This document shows, one piece after another, positions 15,401-25,789 of a stretch of 64,000 nucleotides of DNA. Within the stretch, counting starts at the first letter, position 1. Every line of letters starts with the position of its first letter. The position numbers and the translations under genes were made by a program. The DNA comes from Xestospongia muta (Eukaryota > Porifera > Demospongiae > Haplosclerida > Petrosiidae): positions 5,663,842 through 5,727,841 of the forward strand of contig OY848924.1 of the NCBI GenBank assembly GCA_963693285.1, in the 5' to 3' direction. A model generated the notes under the pieces. The model was not told the origin of the DNA. It saw nothing but the letters and a program-made list of their open reading frames with translations, and ran no database searches.

Positions 15401-18400
15401 GTTAACCATTGACATAACAACAATCTCTATACAAAGTACATAGCTAATCATTGTTGACTACAAACTCTTAGGTACATATAATAACTAGTGGGGGTGTCTG
15501 TAAACACTGGACTGGATTACCGGAATGACCTTTAACTCATTAATAAGTCATTATAACTAAAGAAAACATACCACCCACGTATAACTAATAGTTTTATTGA
15601 CAGTGTTCTTTTAATCTGTTTTGTGTTGTGATGTGTATAAGATGTCTAGATCAGTGTGAAGGTCAATAAGATCAAAGACTAAGTTAGAAGCCTGGTATAT
15701 AGAAATTATGCTACAAATGCTAGTTTACTATTATTCTGGACAGATTAGATTTCAAAGCCACATTTGTCATTAAATCTAGTCTATTACCATGTGAGGTAAA
15801 CTTTGTGTATCCATGTATTCCTAGTAGTTTTACATAATTGATCTTTGCTCTTTGTAGAAGTATCTCTAGCAGTAATGTACTATTAGAAATAGCTATTTTC
15901 ATTAAGAGACAATTCCATTTATATTATGAGTAACCTTTTTGTGATGCCCAATGTAGATCTGCCCGCATACTCTATACATATTGGTAAGTTTCATTGTTAA
16001 TAGTAAACTTAAGTTTGTGAAATGATGTATGAAGGCAATTCAAAAACATTTGTTCCTCAAAATATACTGCTATACAGTATGTATTATTACTACAATATAT
16101 TACAGATAACAACCTTTATGTACAATACACACTAATGACTGACCTGATCACAAATATTGGGATCTGCTTTAGATACTAAAAGTAAATGGACTATCTTTAA
16201 GTCACCTTTTTCAGAAGCAATATGAAGAGCTGTTCTTTGACTCTATACAAAGTAATAGTAAATTAGTTAACCATTGACATAACAACAATCTCTATACAAA
16301 GTACATAGCTAATCATTGTTGACTACAAACTCTTAGGTACATATAATAACTAGTGGGGGTGTCTGTAAACACTGGACTGGATCACTGGACTGACCTTTAA
16401 CTCATTAATAAGTCATTATAATTAAAGGAAACATACCACCCACGTATAACAAATAGTTTTATTGACTATGCTCTGTTTTGTGTTGTGATGTGTATAAGAT
16501 GTCTAGAGCAGTGTGAAGGTGAATAAGATCAAAGACTAAGTTAGAAGCCTGGTATATAGAAATTATGCTACAAATGCTAGTTTACTATTATTCTGAACAG
16601 AGTAGAGATCAAAGCCACATTTTTCATTAAATCTAGTCTATTATTGTGTGAGGCAAACTCTGTGTATCAATGTATTCCTAGTACAGTATGTATTATTACT
16701 ACAATATATTACAGATAACAACCTTTATGTACAATACACACTAATGACTGACCTGATCACAAATATTGAGATCTGCATTTGATCGTAAAAGTAACTGGAC
16801 TATATTAAAGTTACCATTCTCAGAAGCTATATGAAGAGCTGTTTTTTGATTCTATACAAAATAATATTAAATTAGTTAACCATTGACATAACAACAATCT
16901 CTATACAAAGTACATAGCTAATCATTGTTGACTACAAACTCTTAGGTACATGATAATAACTAGTGAGGGTGTCGGTAAACACTGGACTGGATTACCGGAA
17001 TGACCTTTAACTCATTAATAAGTCATTATAACTAAAGAAAACATACCACCCACGTATAACTAATAGTTTTATTGACAGTGTTCTTTTAATCTGTTTTGTG
17101 TTGTGATGTGTATAAGATGTCTAGATCAGTGTGAAGTTGAATAAGATCAAAGACTAAGTTAGAAGCTAGGTATATAGAAATTATAAAAAAATTGCTAAAG
17201 TTTATTCTTATTCTGGACAGATTAGAGATAAAAGTCCCATTTGTCATTAAATCTAGTCTATTACTATGTGAAGTAAACTTTGTGTATCCACATATTCCTA
17301 GTAGTTTTACATAATTGATCTTTGCTCTTTGTCGAAGTATCTCTAGCAGTAATGTACTATTAGAAATAGCTATATCCATTAACAGACAATTCCAAAGCTA
17401 AGTCACACTATTGCTGTCTTATAAAATATCATCAAAACTTGAGTAATGTGCTGAGCCATAGTTAACATTATTGGTTTTATGAACATATTGGTAGATTGTG
17501 ACTGATTCAATTGTATCTGGATAATGTTTTATATTATCTCAACTAAACCTACACAACATACACATTGTCCTGTACAAACTACATCATTATTACTACAATA
17601 TAGTACAGATAACAATCTCTATGTACAACGAGTAACTTAATAATAACAAACACTATCAAAATTTAAAATGGCTAGTACAAATTTTACAGAACTCAAAACT
17701 GTTTATATGTGTAAGACAATCTCTCAAAATCAGATAAGCAATAACTGAGGTTTAAAAAATTAACTTGATGAATGCTGAGTACACTGATGCAATTTCCTGC
17801 TGATAGAGTCTAAGTAAAAGTTTTTTCATGAGCTTAGATACCATCATTACTTCTGGAGTATAATCCTCTATTTAGAAGTATGACTACTGCTACCAAGCCA
17901 AGTTCGCTAATTATATAATGCTTAGCTGAACATCAAAGTAGGAGGTAGGACTAACAAAGGTGTTCTAGTCCCAGCACAGTGCCTCATTGTGTACTATAGA
18001 GAAAAGCACAAATAATCCAGCTTCTTTTAATACAAATAAAATGGTAAGTGTTCCTTTGTTAGCTACAGCTAATAAGCAAATCTTGACACATGCATATCCA
18101 AAGCAGTAGATGCACCATATTTAATGCAGCAATTGAAAAGAAGCAATCTGATTGGTTTACGTGGTACAAGCCAGAGTTATACACTTTGGTCACTTGTGAG
18201 TGTGTCCTCCAGATTCAAAACACATTAAACAATGCATGACATGTTTTGTGGGGAACCTGATAACACATGTTGGTCTGGACACACAAATAGCAGAAGGTTT
18301 GACAAAAATAATAAAAAGTAAAAAGAATTTCAAAAGTCTGTGCAAAATATTAGCAATAACATTGTGATGTTTTACTATCAGAGAGGCTTCTAACAATTGT

Positions 18401-21400
18401 AATTATTAAACGAAAGATACACTTAAAAGTATATACCACTGGTATTATTTGAGATGGTTTAAGAATGTAATTTATAAGGTTATAAAGTTTGTAGATATGA
18501 GGAACTATTTTATATATTTAGATAATTTTAAACTAAAGATTATATCTTCCACTAATACAGACAACAAAGTACATAGCTACATGATAATAACAATATTAAA
18601 ATAAGGATTGCGTCAAGTTAAAAATACAAATTATCCTATACAAGTACAATATAATACATTATTACTATAATATAGTACAGATAACAATCTCTATATTTAA
18701 TATACACTGACCTTATCACAAATATTGGGATCTGCATTTGATTGTAAAAGTAACTGGACTATATTAAAGATACCATTCTCAGAAGCTATATGAAGAGCTG
18801 TTCTTTGACTCTATAAAAAATAATAGTAAATTAGTTATCTATTGAGATAGCAACAATCTCTATACAAAGTACATAGCTAATCATTGTTGACTGCAAACTC
18901 TTAGATACGTGGTAATAACTAGTGAAATGTCTGTAATCATTGGACTGGATTACTGGACTGACCTTTAACTCATTAATAAGTCATTATAATTAAAGAAAAC
19001 ATACCATCCATGTATAACTAATAGTTTTATTGACTGTGTGCTCTTTTGATCTGTTTTGTGTTGTAATGTGTATAAGATGTCTAGAGCAATGTGAAGGTGA
19101 ATAAGATCAAAGACTAAGTTAGAAGCTAGGTATATAGAAATTATGCTCAAATGTTGAAGTTTACTATATTCTGGACAGACTAGACATCAAAGCCACATTG
19201 GTAGATTGTGACTGAATGAATTATATCTGGATAATGTTATATATTATGTCAACTAAACCTATACAACATACACATTGTCCTATACAAGGTACATTGTTAC
19301 TACAATATAGTACAGATAATAATCTCTATGTACAATACACACTGACCTCATCACAAATATTAGGATCTATATTAAACTATATTATTAGAGATGGTTTAAA
19401 AATGCAATTATTTATAAAGTTTGCATATATGAGAAATCTCATTCTCATTTGTTTTATTCTATAGCACATGAAGGACACCATTTAATCTCAGAGTGTCTGT
19501 ATATCTTGAGACAGAACATTATATCTGTTATTTGCTTTAATACGGAAAATACAAATAGAAGATCAAAACATCATAATTTGAATATAAATGTATAAATCAT
19601 CCTAAGATTATTGATGATTCTGCTGCTACTATAAGAGACTAGACTATTATTAAATGTAAAGATTGAATAGTTGGTATATAGAAACTATGGAACTACTCAA
19701 AGACATTATCTTGAGTAATAAAACTCAGAAGCTCCGATCAGTCATGCCCAATTCAAAGTTATTGAGGTAAAAGTAATGATATTCATTGGTTGCTATGTAT
19801 GTCGGCAGTTACTGTATGTGGGTTAATTTTATTGGTTGGCTTCAAAAATCACACATAAAAATATAATAAAACAAAGAAAGTAGACACACAAATATAGTTA
19901 ATACATGGCCTAAAACAATCTTAGGACCACCTGACTTGTTGTGTGTGCCAGGCAGAAAAATTAAAATATTGATTTCAACATAAGTGATAAAAACAGAAAA
20001 CAAGTAAACCTTTATGTAGAAATGACATCATTTAAAAAGAATAAGAACAAGTAGAAGTAACACATAAGACTATCAGTAGATAATTGGACAAAGAAAACTT
20101 GAAAATATTAAAGATCAGAGTAGGCAAAGATTTAAAGTTAGTTCATAATACTTAATATAGATGTGATAAATAAAGAACAAGGATCAAGTTATAAGGAATT
20201 TATGAGATCTATTACACAGTGATAATGTTAATGTTAATTCTAATGTTACACAATATTAATAGTATATACAAATTACAAGATAATGAAAACTTACAATCTG
20301 ATCACAAGTATTGATGTCTGCTCCATTTCTAAGAGCTCTCTTGACCCCATTCCAATTTCCAGTTCTGGCACATTCAAGAAGTCTAACATCATAATCGTCA
20401 CTAGACTATGTAATAACAATGACAACTAAAGTTACTACATCTACTTTAAGCTAACCATATTTATTAGTGAAATAATAACAAGTAATACAATCATTTGTAA
20501 AAATGAAAATGAATTTAGGAATGACAAAGAAAAGGACAGAAAGAAGGTAAGAAAGACAATATCATACATTGAGAACACATACAAAATTAGCTGAAAGAAC
20601 TATAATTTATGTACGAATAAAGAGTTGTCAAATAGCAATGAAAATATTATAGGTGAGAGCAAAAGATAGTAAAATCAATTTTAGTGTTTACTAGGTATGT
20701 AGAAATTCTTAATATCTATATATAATGTTGTTATCACTATCTTGTTTCTGTCCTTCTTGTCATACCTACTTCATTCCTCTCATTTTAAAACAAGATTATA
20801 ACTGAAACATTGTCCTACAATTATTATTTTGGAAGATGTTGATTTCACAGTAAACAGTGGAGTTATAAAAATTGAAAGAGTTGGTAGCATTATCTCCATA
20901 TGAAGTATAGCTATATAATGTTAGAACTAAAGAATGAAGTAGCTAGCTATATAAACTAGATACAAGCTTTAAATTGTGGAAGAATAATTAATCAATGGTG
21001 TTATCATATTACTCACAGTTAAGGTTAATTAAATTCATTGATTGTCATAATTATGTGTCAGCAGTTCACATATGAGTTCATTTGTCACTTTTATTTGTTG
21101 AATACAACAATAGAATAAAATAAAGCAAATAGACTTTCAAATATACATACCACAAGGTCCAAAGCAATTATAGGACTGTCTAGTATATGAAGTGTGATAC
21201 GCAGTAAAAATGCTTTTATTACTTGTTTTAATTAATTGATATTGAAAATGTCTAAAACATCCAAATTTATAGTACTATAGTGTTAATATTGTTCAAAACA
21301 TGTGTCACGTTATTGACCAGCAAAATGTAGCAAGCTGGTAGGACATTCAAAACCACATCTATACTATTGCCTGGTTATTTTTCACTATTAATAAAGTGTG

Positions 21401-21635
21401 TCATGTATTTGACCAATGGCTAACTTTGTTTATTCATGGCTATACTGTATTCAGTTTCATAATAACATATATCAGACATAACAAAATTCTTTAGTCTATA
21501 TCAACCCTGACAATTAGAGTATTGGTAATTATCCTTGTTAAAAGAGTTAATAAAATGCGTATAGATCTCTCTGACGGTCTGATCTATGCTCAATACTTAT
21601 AGAATATACTCCATTCAAATTAGTGTTCTTACCAT
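1..21635 (-). CDS. Ankyrin-repeat protein gene, one repeat per exon (left end outside window)
   Basis: Most exons are 99 bp, begin after AG and end before GT in phase 0, and encode one 33-residue ankyrin repeat with the signatures TALHIAS, IVQLLLGS and ADPNICDQ. Exons in gene order: 20295-20405 (first, capping repeat), 18712-18810, 16753-16851, 16144-16242, 15279-15377, 14643-14741, 14377-14475, 13494-13592, 12342-12464, 12058-12156, 11123-11221, 10864-10962, 9750-9848, 9470-9568, 9187-9285, 8571-8669, 7305-7403, 7022-7120, 6404-6502, 6121-6219, 5504-5602, 5221-5319, 4938-5036, 4655-4753, 4038-4136, 3754-3852, 3470-3568, 2541-2639, 2282-2380, 1168-1266, 888-986, 605-703 and 86 to the left edge. 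The likely start ATG is 21635-21633, the last codon of exon 1. Ankyrin stacks bind proteins; the partner is unknown. No C-terminal domain is visible because the gene leaves the window. It could be several fused or alternatively spliced genes. The repeat identity is certain; the single-gene model is an inference. Confidence 0.8.
1636..2066 (-). repeat. ~420-bp interspersed repeat, copy a
   Basis: This is one of seven related copies scattered through the ankyrin introns. It begins near actggactggatt and ends near aattccaaag. On the minus strand it holds a 124-codon open frame (1687-2061) with no known domain. The frame is also intact at 10269-10643, partly open at 15720-15902 and 17086-17379, and broken in the others, so coding function is doubtful. 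No terminal inverted repeats or target duplications were seen. Confidence 0.65.
4051..5068. repeat. Segmental duplication of the first ~1 kb (offset 4,050 bp); related copies at ~6460-7420
   Basis: The block carries three ankyrin exons (4038-4136, 4655-4753, 4938-5036) and their introns, and matches 1-1018. A further copy spans roughly 6460-7420 (7022 pairs with 4655 and 7305 with 4938, offset 2,367). This nesting shows repeated unequal exchange within the array. Confidence 0.8.
7404..8570. other. Non-ankyrin spacer inside the array
   Basis: These ~1.17 kb contain no ankyrin exon and no recognisable gene. A stretch near 7735-7880 resembles 19860-20010 and 21110-21210 (shared agaaagtagacac and a following ggtcc/ggccaaaac motif), so it holds one copy of an older dispersed repeat. 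Confidence 0.5.
8583..12050. repeat. Segmental duplication block A, copy 2
   Basis: This is the second copy of the block at 1-3460. Differences include a one-residue change in the ORF near 9943 (V to M), a TTAAA versus TCAAA change near 10025, and small indels near 11930-11945, where the offset shifts from 8,582 to about 8,588. The near-identity of introns as well as exons indicates a recent event. Confidence 0.85.
10218..10648 (-). repeat. ~420-bp interspersed repeat, copy b
   Basis: This is copy a carried along by the 8,582-bp duplication. The 124-codon minus-strand frame (10269-10643) is unchanged in length and sequence. Confidence 0.65.
12342..12464 (-). CDS. Expanded ankyrin exon with an 8-codon insertion
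   Basis: This array exon is 123 bp (41 codons) rather than 99 bp. It keeps the flanking consensus (NKSALHYAV at the start, VVKLLLQSNVNPNICDK at the end), and both junctions are phase 0. The extra residues fall between the first helix and the IVQLLL helix (around GYHWFLNNRQRN), at a helix or turn position where ankyrin proteins tolerate insertions. The exon still fits the frame-neutral cassette rule. Confidence 0.7.
12465..13190. other. Intron sequence with an old duplicated segment
   Basis: No exon was recognised. About 170 bp near 12970-13140 (with the phrase ataaagtttgtagatatgagg) recurs near 18457-18640, so the spacer was duplicated too. The short plus-strand open frame here is not supported by anything. 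Confidence 0.45.
13214..13308 (-). pseudogene. Degenerate ankyrin exon with a mutated donor
   Basis: The sequence clearly derives from the array exon but lost six bases (the CATATA part of LHIA). The donor reads CAG|AT instead of CAG|GT because the usual ctgac is ctgat here, and the acceptor side is altered to AACTTTAT. It is very unlikely to be spliced as an ankyrin exon. Boundaries are approximate. Confidence 0.65.
13721..14143 (-). repeat. ~420-bp interspersed repeat, copy c
   Basis: It matches copy a over its whole length but has several indels that close the minus-strand frame. It lies between ankyrin exons 13494-13592 and 14377-14475. Confidence 0.6.
15505..15917 (-). repeat. ~420-bp interspersed repeat, copy d
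   Basis: The copy ends inside a truncated ankyrin exon fragment (15917-15975). Its minus-strand frame is open for only 60 codons (15720-15902). Confidence 0.6.
15917..15975 (-). pseudogene. Truncated ankyrin exon fragment
   Basis: About 55 bp matches the 5' part of the WADLHWAS class of ankyrin exon (compare 14377-14475) with its acceptor (AGTATGCGGGCAGATC). It stops abruptly at a junction with the ~420-bp repeat copy at 15505-15917. There is no donor, so it is a breakpoint scar of a duplication. Confidence 0.6.
16370..16682 (-). repeat. ~420-bp interspersed repeat, copy e (truncated)
   Basis: The copy is cut at about 16682, where it joins a copy of the intron sequence that precedes ankyrin exon 16753-16851. 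This is another duplication breakpoint. Confidence 0.6.
16980..17408 (-). repeat. ~420-bp interspersed repeat, copy f
   Basis: A full-length copy with a partly open minus-strand frame (17086-17379). It is followed by the same downstream intron sequence as copies a and b. Confidence 0.6.
17409..18711. other. Long intron between ankyrin exons, no gene recognised
   Basis: The first ~200 bp is the flank that normally precedes an ankyrin exon (to about 17640), but the exon itself is missing. The rest is unique AT-rich sequence until the duplicated segment at 18457-18640. Confidence 0.45.
18941..19199 (-). repeat. ~420-bp interspersed repeat, copy g (truncated)
   Basis: The last third of the repeat is missing. 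At about 19199 it fuses to the segment that normally precedes a downstream ankyrin exon (ggtagattgtgactga). Confidence 0.55.
19347..19385 (-). pseudogene. Truncated ankyrin exon fragment (3' part)
   Basis: Only the donor end of an ankyrin exon remains (PNICDE followed by GTCAGTG). After about 35 bases the sequence changes to unrelated AT-rich DNA, so the rest of the repeat has been deleted. Confidence 0.6.
19390..20290. other. Intron sequence, with a dispersed repeat near 19860-20010
   Basis: No coding exon was seen. The stretch around 19860-20010 is related to 7735-7880 and 21110-21210. Its role is unknown. Confidence 0.4.
20295..20405 (-). CDS. First (N-terminal capping) ankyrin exon
   Basis: This 37-codon exon reads SSDDYDVRLLECARTGNW, then a VKRALRNGADINTCDQ core. 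It is the most 5' recognisable repeat and differs most from the array consensus: it has LLECARTG instead of ALHIASEKG, as expected for a capping repeat. The donor is ATT|GTAAGT and the acceptor ACATAG|TCT. Both ends are phase 0, matching the ATG-ended exon upstream and the 99-bp exons downstream. The intron between it and the next intact exon (18712-18810) is about 1.5 kb, far longer than elsewhere in the array. Confidence 0.7.
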
Positions 21636-21800
21636 TCCGTCTTCTTCTTCGTCTGAAGACTCAATTTCAGTCTCTATCACTAAAAAACTGTTAGTCTCGT
21701 CCCTAAACTCTCTAACACTTGCACGGGAAAACCATCTGGGAAATCGATTGAACTATCGACCTATAGCTGTTCGGCCATTTCTCTAGATATTCACCACGCC
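21633..21800 (-). other. Putative first exon (5' UTR plus start codon) of the ankyrin gene
   Basis: On the minus strand this stretch ends in GACGGAATG followed by GTAAGA, a good splice donor. The terminal ATG is in phase with the first ankyrin exon, giving Met-Ser-Ser-Asp at the junction. The same frame is open upstream as an acidic tail (ESSDEEEDGM) but has no earlier Met and meets a TAG. An upstream ATG opens only a five-codon reading frame (MAEQL). A start codon abutting the first intron is therefore the simplest model. An unseen additional exon cannot be excluded. Confidence 0.45.
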
Positions 21801-21819
21801 CTCAAGATGCGAGGGCGTG
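21795..21819. promoter_or_regulatory. GC-rich perfect hairpin/CACCC element upstream of the ankyrin gene
   Basis: Nine-base arms CACGCCCTC and GAGGGCGTG flank a 7-base loop in otherwise AT-rich DNA, immediately upstream of the proposed first exon. A related element (CCCTCAAGCGTGAGGG, then CGTGG) lies at 46060-46080, and the half GAGGGCGTG recurs at 62313-62321 before the duplicated Nudix first exon. The position before three proposed gene starts suggests a promoter element of KLF/SP-like type (inference). Confidence 0.4.
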
Positions 21820-21959
21820 ACAGTAAAACGAATCCGATTGGTCAGTTTAGGGTATGCTTTTTTTGGGTTATCAACCACTGCCAAAGAGGATCAAAATTTT
21901 GCTGGACTGTGTCTAATGATGATAAATTGATAATTACATTGGATTTTTTAATTTAATAC

Positions 21960-23145
21960 ATGCACAAGTTTATTTCCTATTGTATCTGGAAGTACATGCA
22001 GAATTGGCAAATTTCATAACAATAATTATAACAAGATGTCATACAACAGTTAATTAGATTATTATAGCAATCTGTTAAAGAATGAAGACACCACAGATTC
22101 CCAATCAATTAAAGTAGTCTCTTTCAGTTTATGATCTGAGTACACAATGAGAAAATATTGTCAATAGACTATTATAGTACACAACCTTATAGTATAGTAG
22201 TCAGTCTGCTTGTACAATGACATGTTACATGTGCAATGAATATTTTTATTGAATTTTATTCTGTATAGTAGACATACCTATTCTTCAACAATTTTTTCTT
22301 TTTAACTTCATTCATTTTCTTTGACAGACTCTTTGTTATCATAATAATCATCAAGTGTTATAGTCTTAGAGTCACTAGTAATAACTACTGTCACTGCTAC
22401 TCTGTGGAAGACTCCTGTTTCCTTCTCTATTATTGACTGAGACTTATCATTCTCTATTGACTGTTGATACCAATGTAAAGCACAGTGAAGTAGACCTTCT
22501 ACAAATTCCAAGAATACCATCTATGTAAGGATGATGGTCATCGTGAGCCTCTCATTCACTTACTGCTATTTCCATATGATACTCTTTCTCTTCAGAGCCT
22601 ACTGCTAGAGGTTGTAGCGACACTAATATAGAGTCTATGTCAGTTGGTGTTAAATATAGGTCCACAGCTCCTTGTTTCTATGTAATATCTGTTCACTACA
22701 TATATATTATTACTTTGATCATGAAGAGAAATTCCCTCAAAATAGGACAGTTTTCTCTAGTTATCAGTAGACTATTGTAAAGTGACAAACTAGTCTCAAG
22801 ATATGGCTGTACTGCTCTTGTTACCTTCTTAGATTGGTAGATATAACCTGTATAAGAAGCACTAATCATACATATGATGTATATAACTTTTATTTGACCA
22901 ACTCTAGGTAGACAATCATCTTTATAATTTTTCCAGATATTGAGCTAACTTACCACTGAAATGTAAATGATTCAATGTCATCAATGTGTCTACACAAACC
23001 TGATATAGTTTGAATTAATATTTGTATCATAACTGTGATAAGACAAAAACACTAGACACTGTAAATCTCTCTCATTAGAGTTGATCAGTAGAGTCATGTG
23101 AGGAAGTTGCCTTGGCATTGTGATCTATGTAGAAATACACAGAGT
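21960..23145 (-). pseudogene. Broken duplicate of the RSPH10B 3' half
   Basis: The segment aligns collinearly with about 46200-47400. It holds exon relics at 22308-22520 (VFLEFVEGLLHCAL), about 22560-22690 (DLYLTPTDIDSIL), about 22720-22855 (LITRENCPILREFLFMIK) and near 22915-22965. The last has an in-frame TAA (EKL then stop), and the final exon ends early at KENE followed by a stop. The MORN part is absent. It sits just upstream of the ankyrin gene on the same strand and is most likely non-functional. Confidence 0.75.
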
Positions 23146-24660
23146 TAATTTCATTTATTGCTCTTACAAGTTAAACCTAACAATAGATTAAATTGCAAAC
23201 AATATTGATGGACATACTGATATATATACTTGTGACACAATACTACAGAAGCTCAAAGTCTAGACAAGGTGGTTGGATGTAATAAAGTGACGTAACAGCA
23301 GAAAACACTGCTTATATCAAGTTATGACATCATTGTGAACTTCTATGGTATTAAGCCACAAATACATGTTTGCTCAACCTTTTGAGTTTTATTGATGATA
23401 CAGCATGTGATGTCTTTGCCTACACTGTATCAAAGTTAATTGACAAAATAATGAATACATTTCATTAAAGGTTTTAAGTCATTGATCAAGACTTCAGCAA
23501 TTGCTAAGGTATCTCATGCTGTCTTTACTGCACATGTTTAAATTAAGAAAGCACAAAGTTATATGCTGATCATAATCTCTTAAATATGAAGTTGTCATGT
23601 ATAACATTCTGTGAGTCAGATCATTCATATATGATTTCCAAACAGTAATTATATGCTTTACAATTCTATTCCGTCTATGACATAGACTATAATTAACTAA
23701 GCATATGTAACATATAGCTGACATCTGTATTAGCTTCCAAGAAGCAATTGGTCTTTAGTTTTCAATATCCATGAAGCTGCAACAGAGTCCTTTACTGCAC
23801 TCTCAATTATCTAGAGATAATACTACTGCATGATATAAAGTACAATTTACCATAAGTCATTAAAAAAAGAAACTGATCTAACCTGAAACCATTAATTCAA
23901 CAAATTACTTGAAAACCAAGTCTGCCTGAATGAACCAACTAAATGTGGGAAATCTAATGATGAAATATAAGATCAGTAAACTCTGAGCACAAGGGACAAC
24001 TATATTTTGAAATCTTACTTTCAACAGTACTACAGTGAAATAGTGGTGAATCAAATATGTGCTACATGTGCATGTGCAAAAGTCGTGCATGTCGTGCAGC
24101 ATGTAATCTAGTTAATATCACAAAGATTAATGATATATAAAAAGGAAAACACAGTTTGAAGGAGGCTTAATATGCAAACACGCAAAACATGTGGCCATGG
24201 CCATGTAAACATATAAAGAAAACGATCATAATATACTATCAATGAACATTTTTAAAATTAAATAGGTGCTAATATCCATAGTAACATAAGTACTTGAATA
24301 GTATAATATTGTGAAGTTTGTTTCTACATGCAATGACAGAGATACACAAATATTTCAGTTATAATAAAACTAACAAAATTAAAACCAGGACTAAATCTCG
24401 CATTTATTGTAAATATGACGACATACTAAAGATAAAAACACTTATAAACTTTTATAAGACTGTGGAAGGGTAAAAGAATCTCTTACGACACTTAAAAAAG
24501 ACAACACAAGCACATAGACTATTAATATTGTACAAGGCTGAAGAGCTATTAAGACAGTCTACTTCCACCATATAAAACGGACTAGCGCAATTAATGGTAT
24601 TATAAAAGGCGTTTGCAATCCCTTTTTCCTTGAGCATCCATGATCGCACGTGCACGTGAT
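23146..24660. other. Intergenic region, nothing recognised
   Basis: AT-rich sequence with scattered short open frames on both strands. None has a recognisable motif, paired splice sites or a match elsewhere in the window. Confidence 0.4.
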
Positions 24661-24689
24661 TATTATATCGACTAGAAGATACTAGTACT

Positions 24690-25010
24690 GGAGGAAGTAA
24701 TGAGAAGGCTAATCGAAGAGAGGGAAGAAAATGTTTAGAGAAAAGAGAGAAAATTCTTGCGAGATATAGACGACAGAGAATATGAGAAGCAGAGACGTTT
24801 AAAAGAAGACAAGTTGCAAGAGACAGAAGAAATAATCATGAAGAGAAACAGAATTAGCTGAAGGAAGACAAGAAAGGCTTGCTAACAAGAAACAATGATA
24901 AAGAGGATGAAGAGAAGCAGACAGTACAGAAAGAAGAGAAGAAATTAAAACTTGCAAAAGACAGACAGATACCAAGAGAATGAATGCAAGCAGAGAATGT
25001 AGATAAGTAT
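24690..25010 (+). pseudogene. Decayed Arg/Glu/Lys-rich coding relic, possibly transposon-derived
   Basis: The plus strand is strongly purine-rich. Across frames it reads charged pieces such as EERKLKLAKDRQ-like and RRQERLANKK-like segments, interrupted by stops and frameshifts. This resembles the R/E-rich repeats that precede transposon proteins in many invertebrates, but no catalytic domain is present. The assignment is weak; simple purine-rich sequence is the alternative. Confidence 0.25.
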
Positions 25011-25016
25011 GGAGGC

Positions 25017-25375
25017 CGAGGACAGACATTTCAATTCCTATTTTTTCTACCCACCTTTGCATATTTGAAAATTCCAATTATCGACACAGTTGATGAGTTT
25101 CAATTCCTTATTGCATTTTTGGCACGTGTGCCTTTATATATATATATATTGTTTTATTAAGCTTTTCTTGTTACTTAATAAAACATGAAGTGCAAGACGA
25201 GCTGTCTCTTAGAATTGAGCATCAGCGAGATGTTTCCATTTCCTGATTTTGGTCGTATATTGTAATGTCCACTCTCAGTTTCTGTATCAAATTGTCATTA
25301 ATTGAATTTTTCAAATATGTGAAGGTGTGCAGAAGAAATAGGAAATAGAAATTGGAATGTCCGTCCTCAGTTTCT
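25017..25375. repeat. Imperfect inverted repeat
   Basis: The stretch at 25017-25080 (GAGGACAGACATTTCAATT, then CATATTTGAAAA) reappears in reverse complement at about 25290-25375 (GAGGACGGACATTCCAATT). The arms are about 65-80 nt and separated by roughly 210 nt. It looks like an old palindromic insertion or an inverted duplication. Confidence 0.6.
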
Positions 25376-25789
25376 GTAGATAAGAGATAAGAAATGCTAG
25401 CAAGACAAAGACAGAGACCTACCAATGAATAAAATTGAAGAGAGACATACAAGAAATAAGATATAATGAAAGTAGTGATAATTGCTGCATGGAAACTAGC
25501 AACATTTCAAAGCAACTTGGAACTTTTCATTCAGAGATGGAGTCATTGCATTTTGTAACTTCCTTGAATATTTTCCATCTATCACATTGGTGTAATATAA
25601 TATGGAATATTGTTGATATAATTAAACAATCCCACAGTTTTCTCCAGAGATCAACATGAAACTAATTATTATAAAGAATAGATATCTTCATTCATCACAT
25701 GGTTTTTGTTAAAATGACCTTTAATTCATGAATTATCAAATATGTTACAATGCGCTATAAAAGAATTGTTTAACACACCCATGATTTGC

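Noticed and set aside
21586..21786. 66-codon plus-strand frame at the ankyrin gene start
   Set aside because: It is antisense to the proposed first exon, and its Ser-rich run is the complement of the acidic tail codons.
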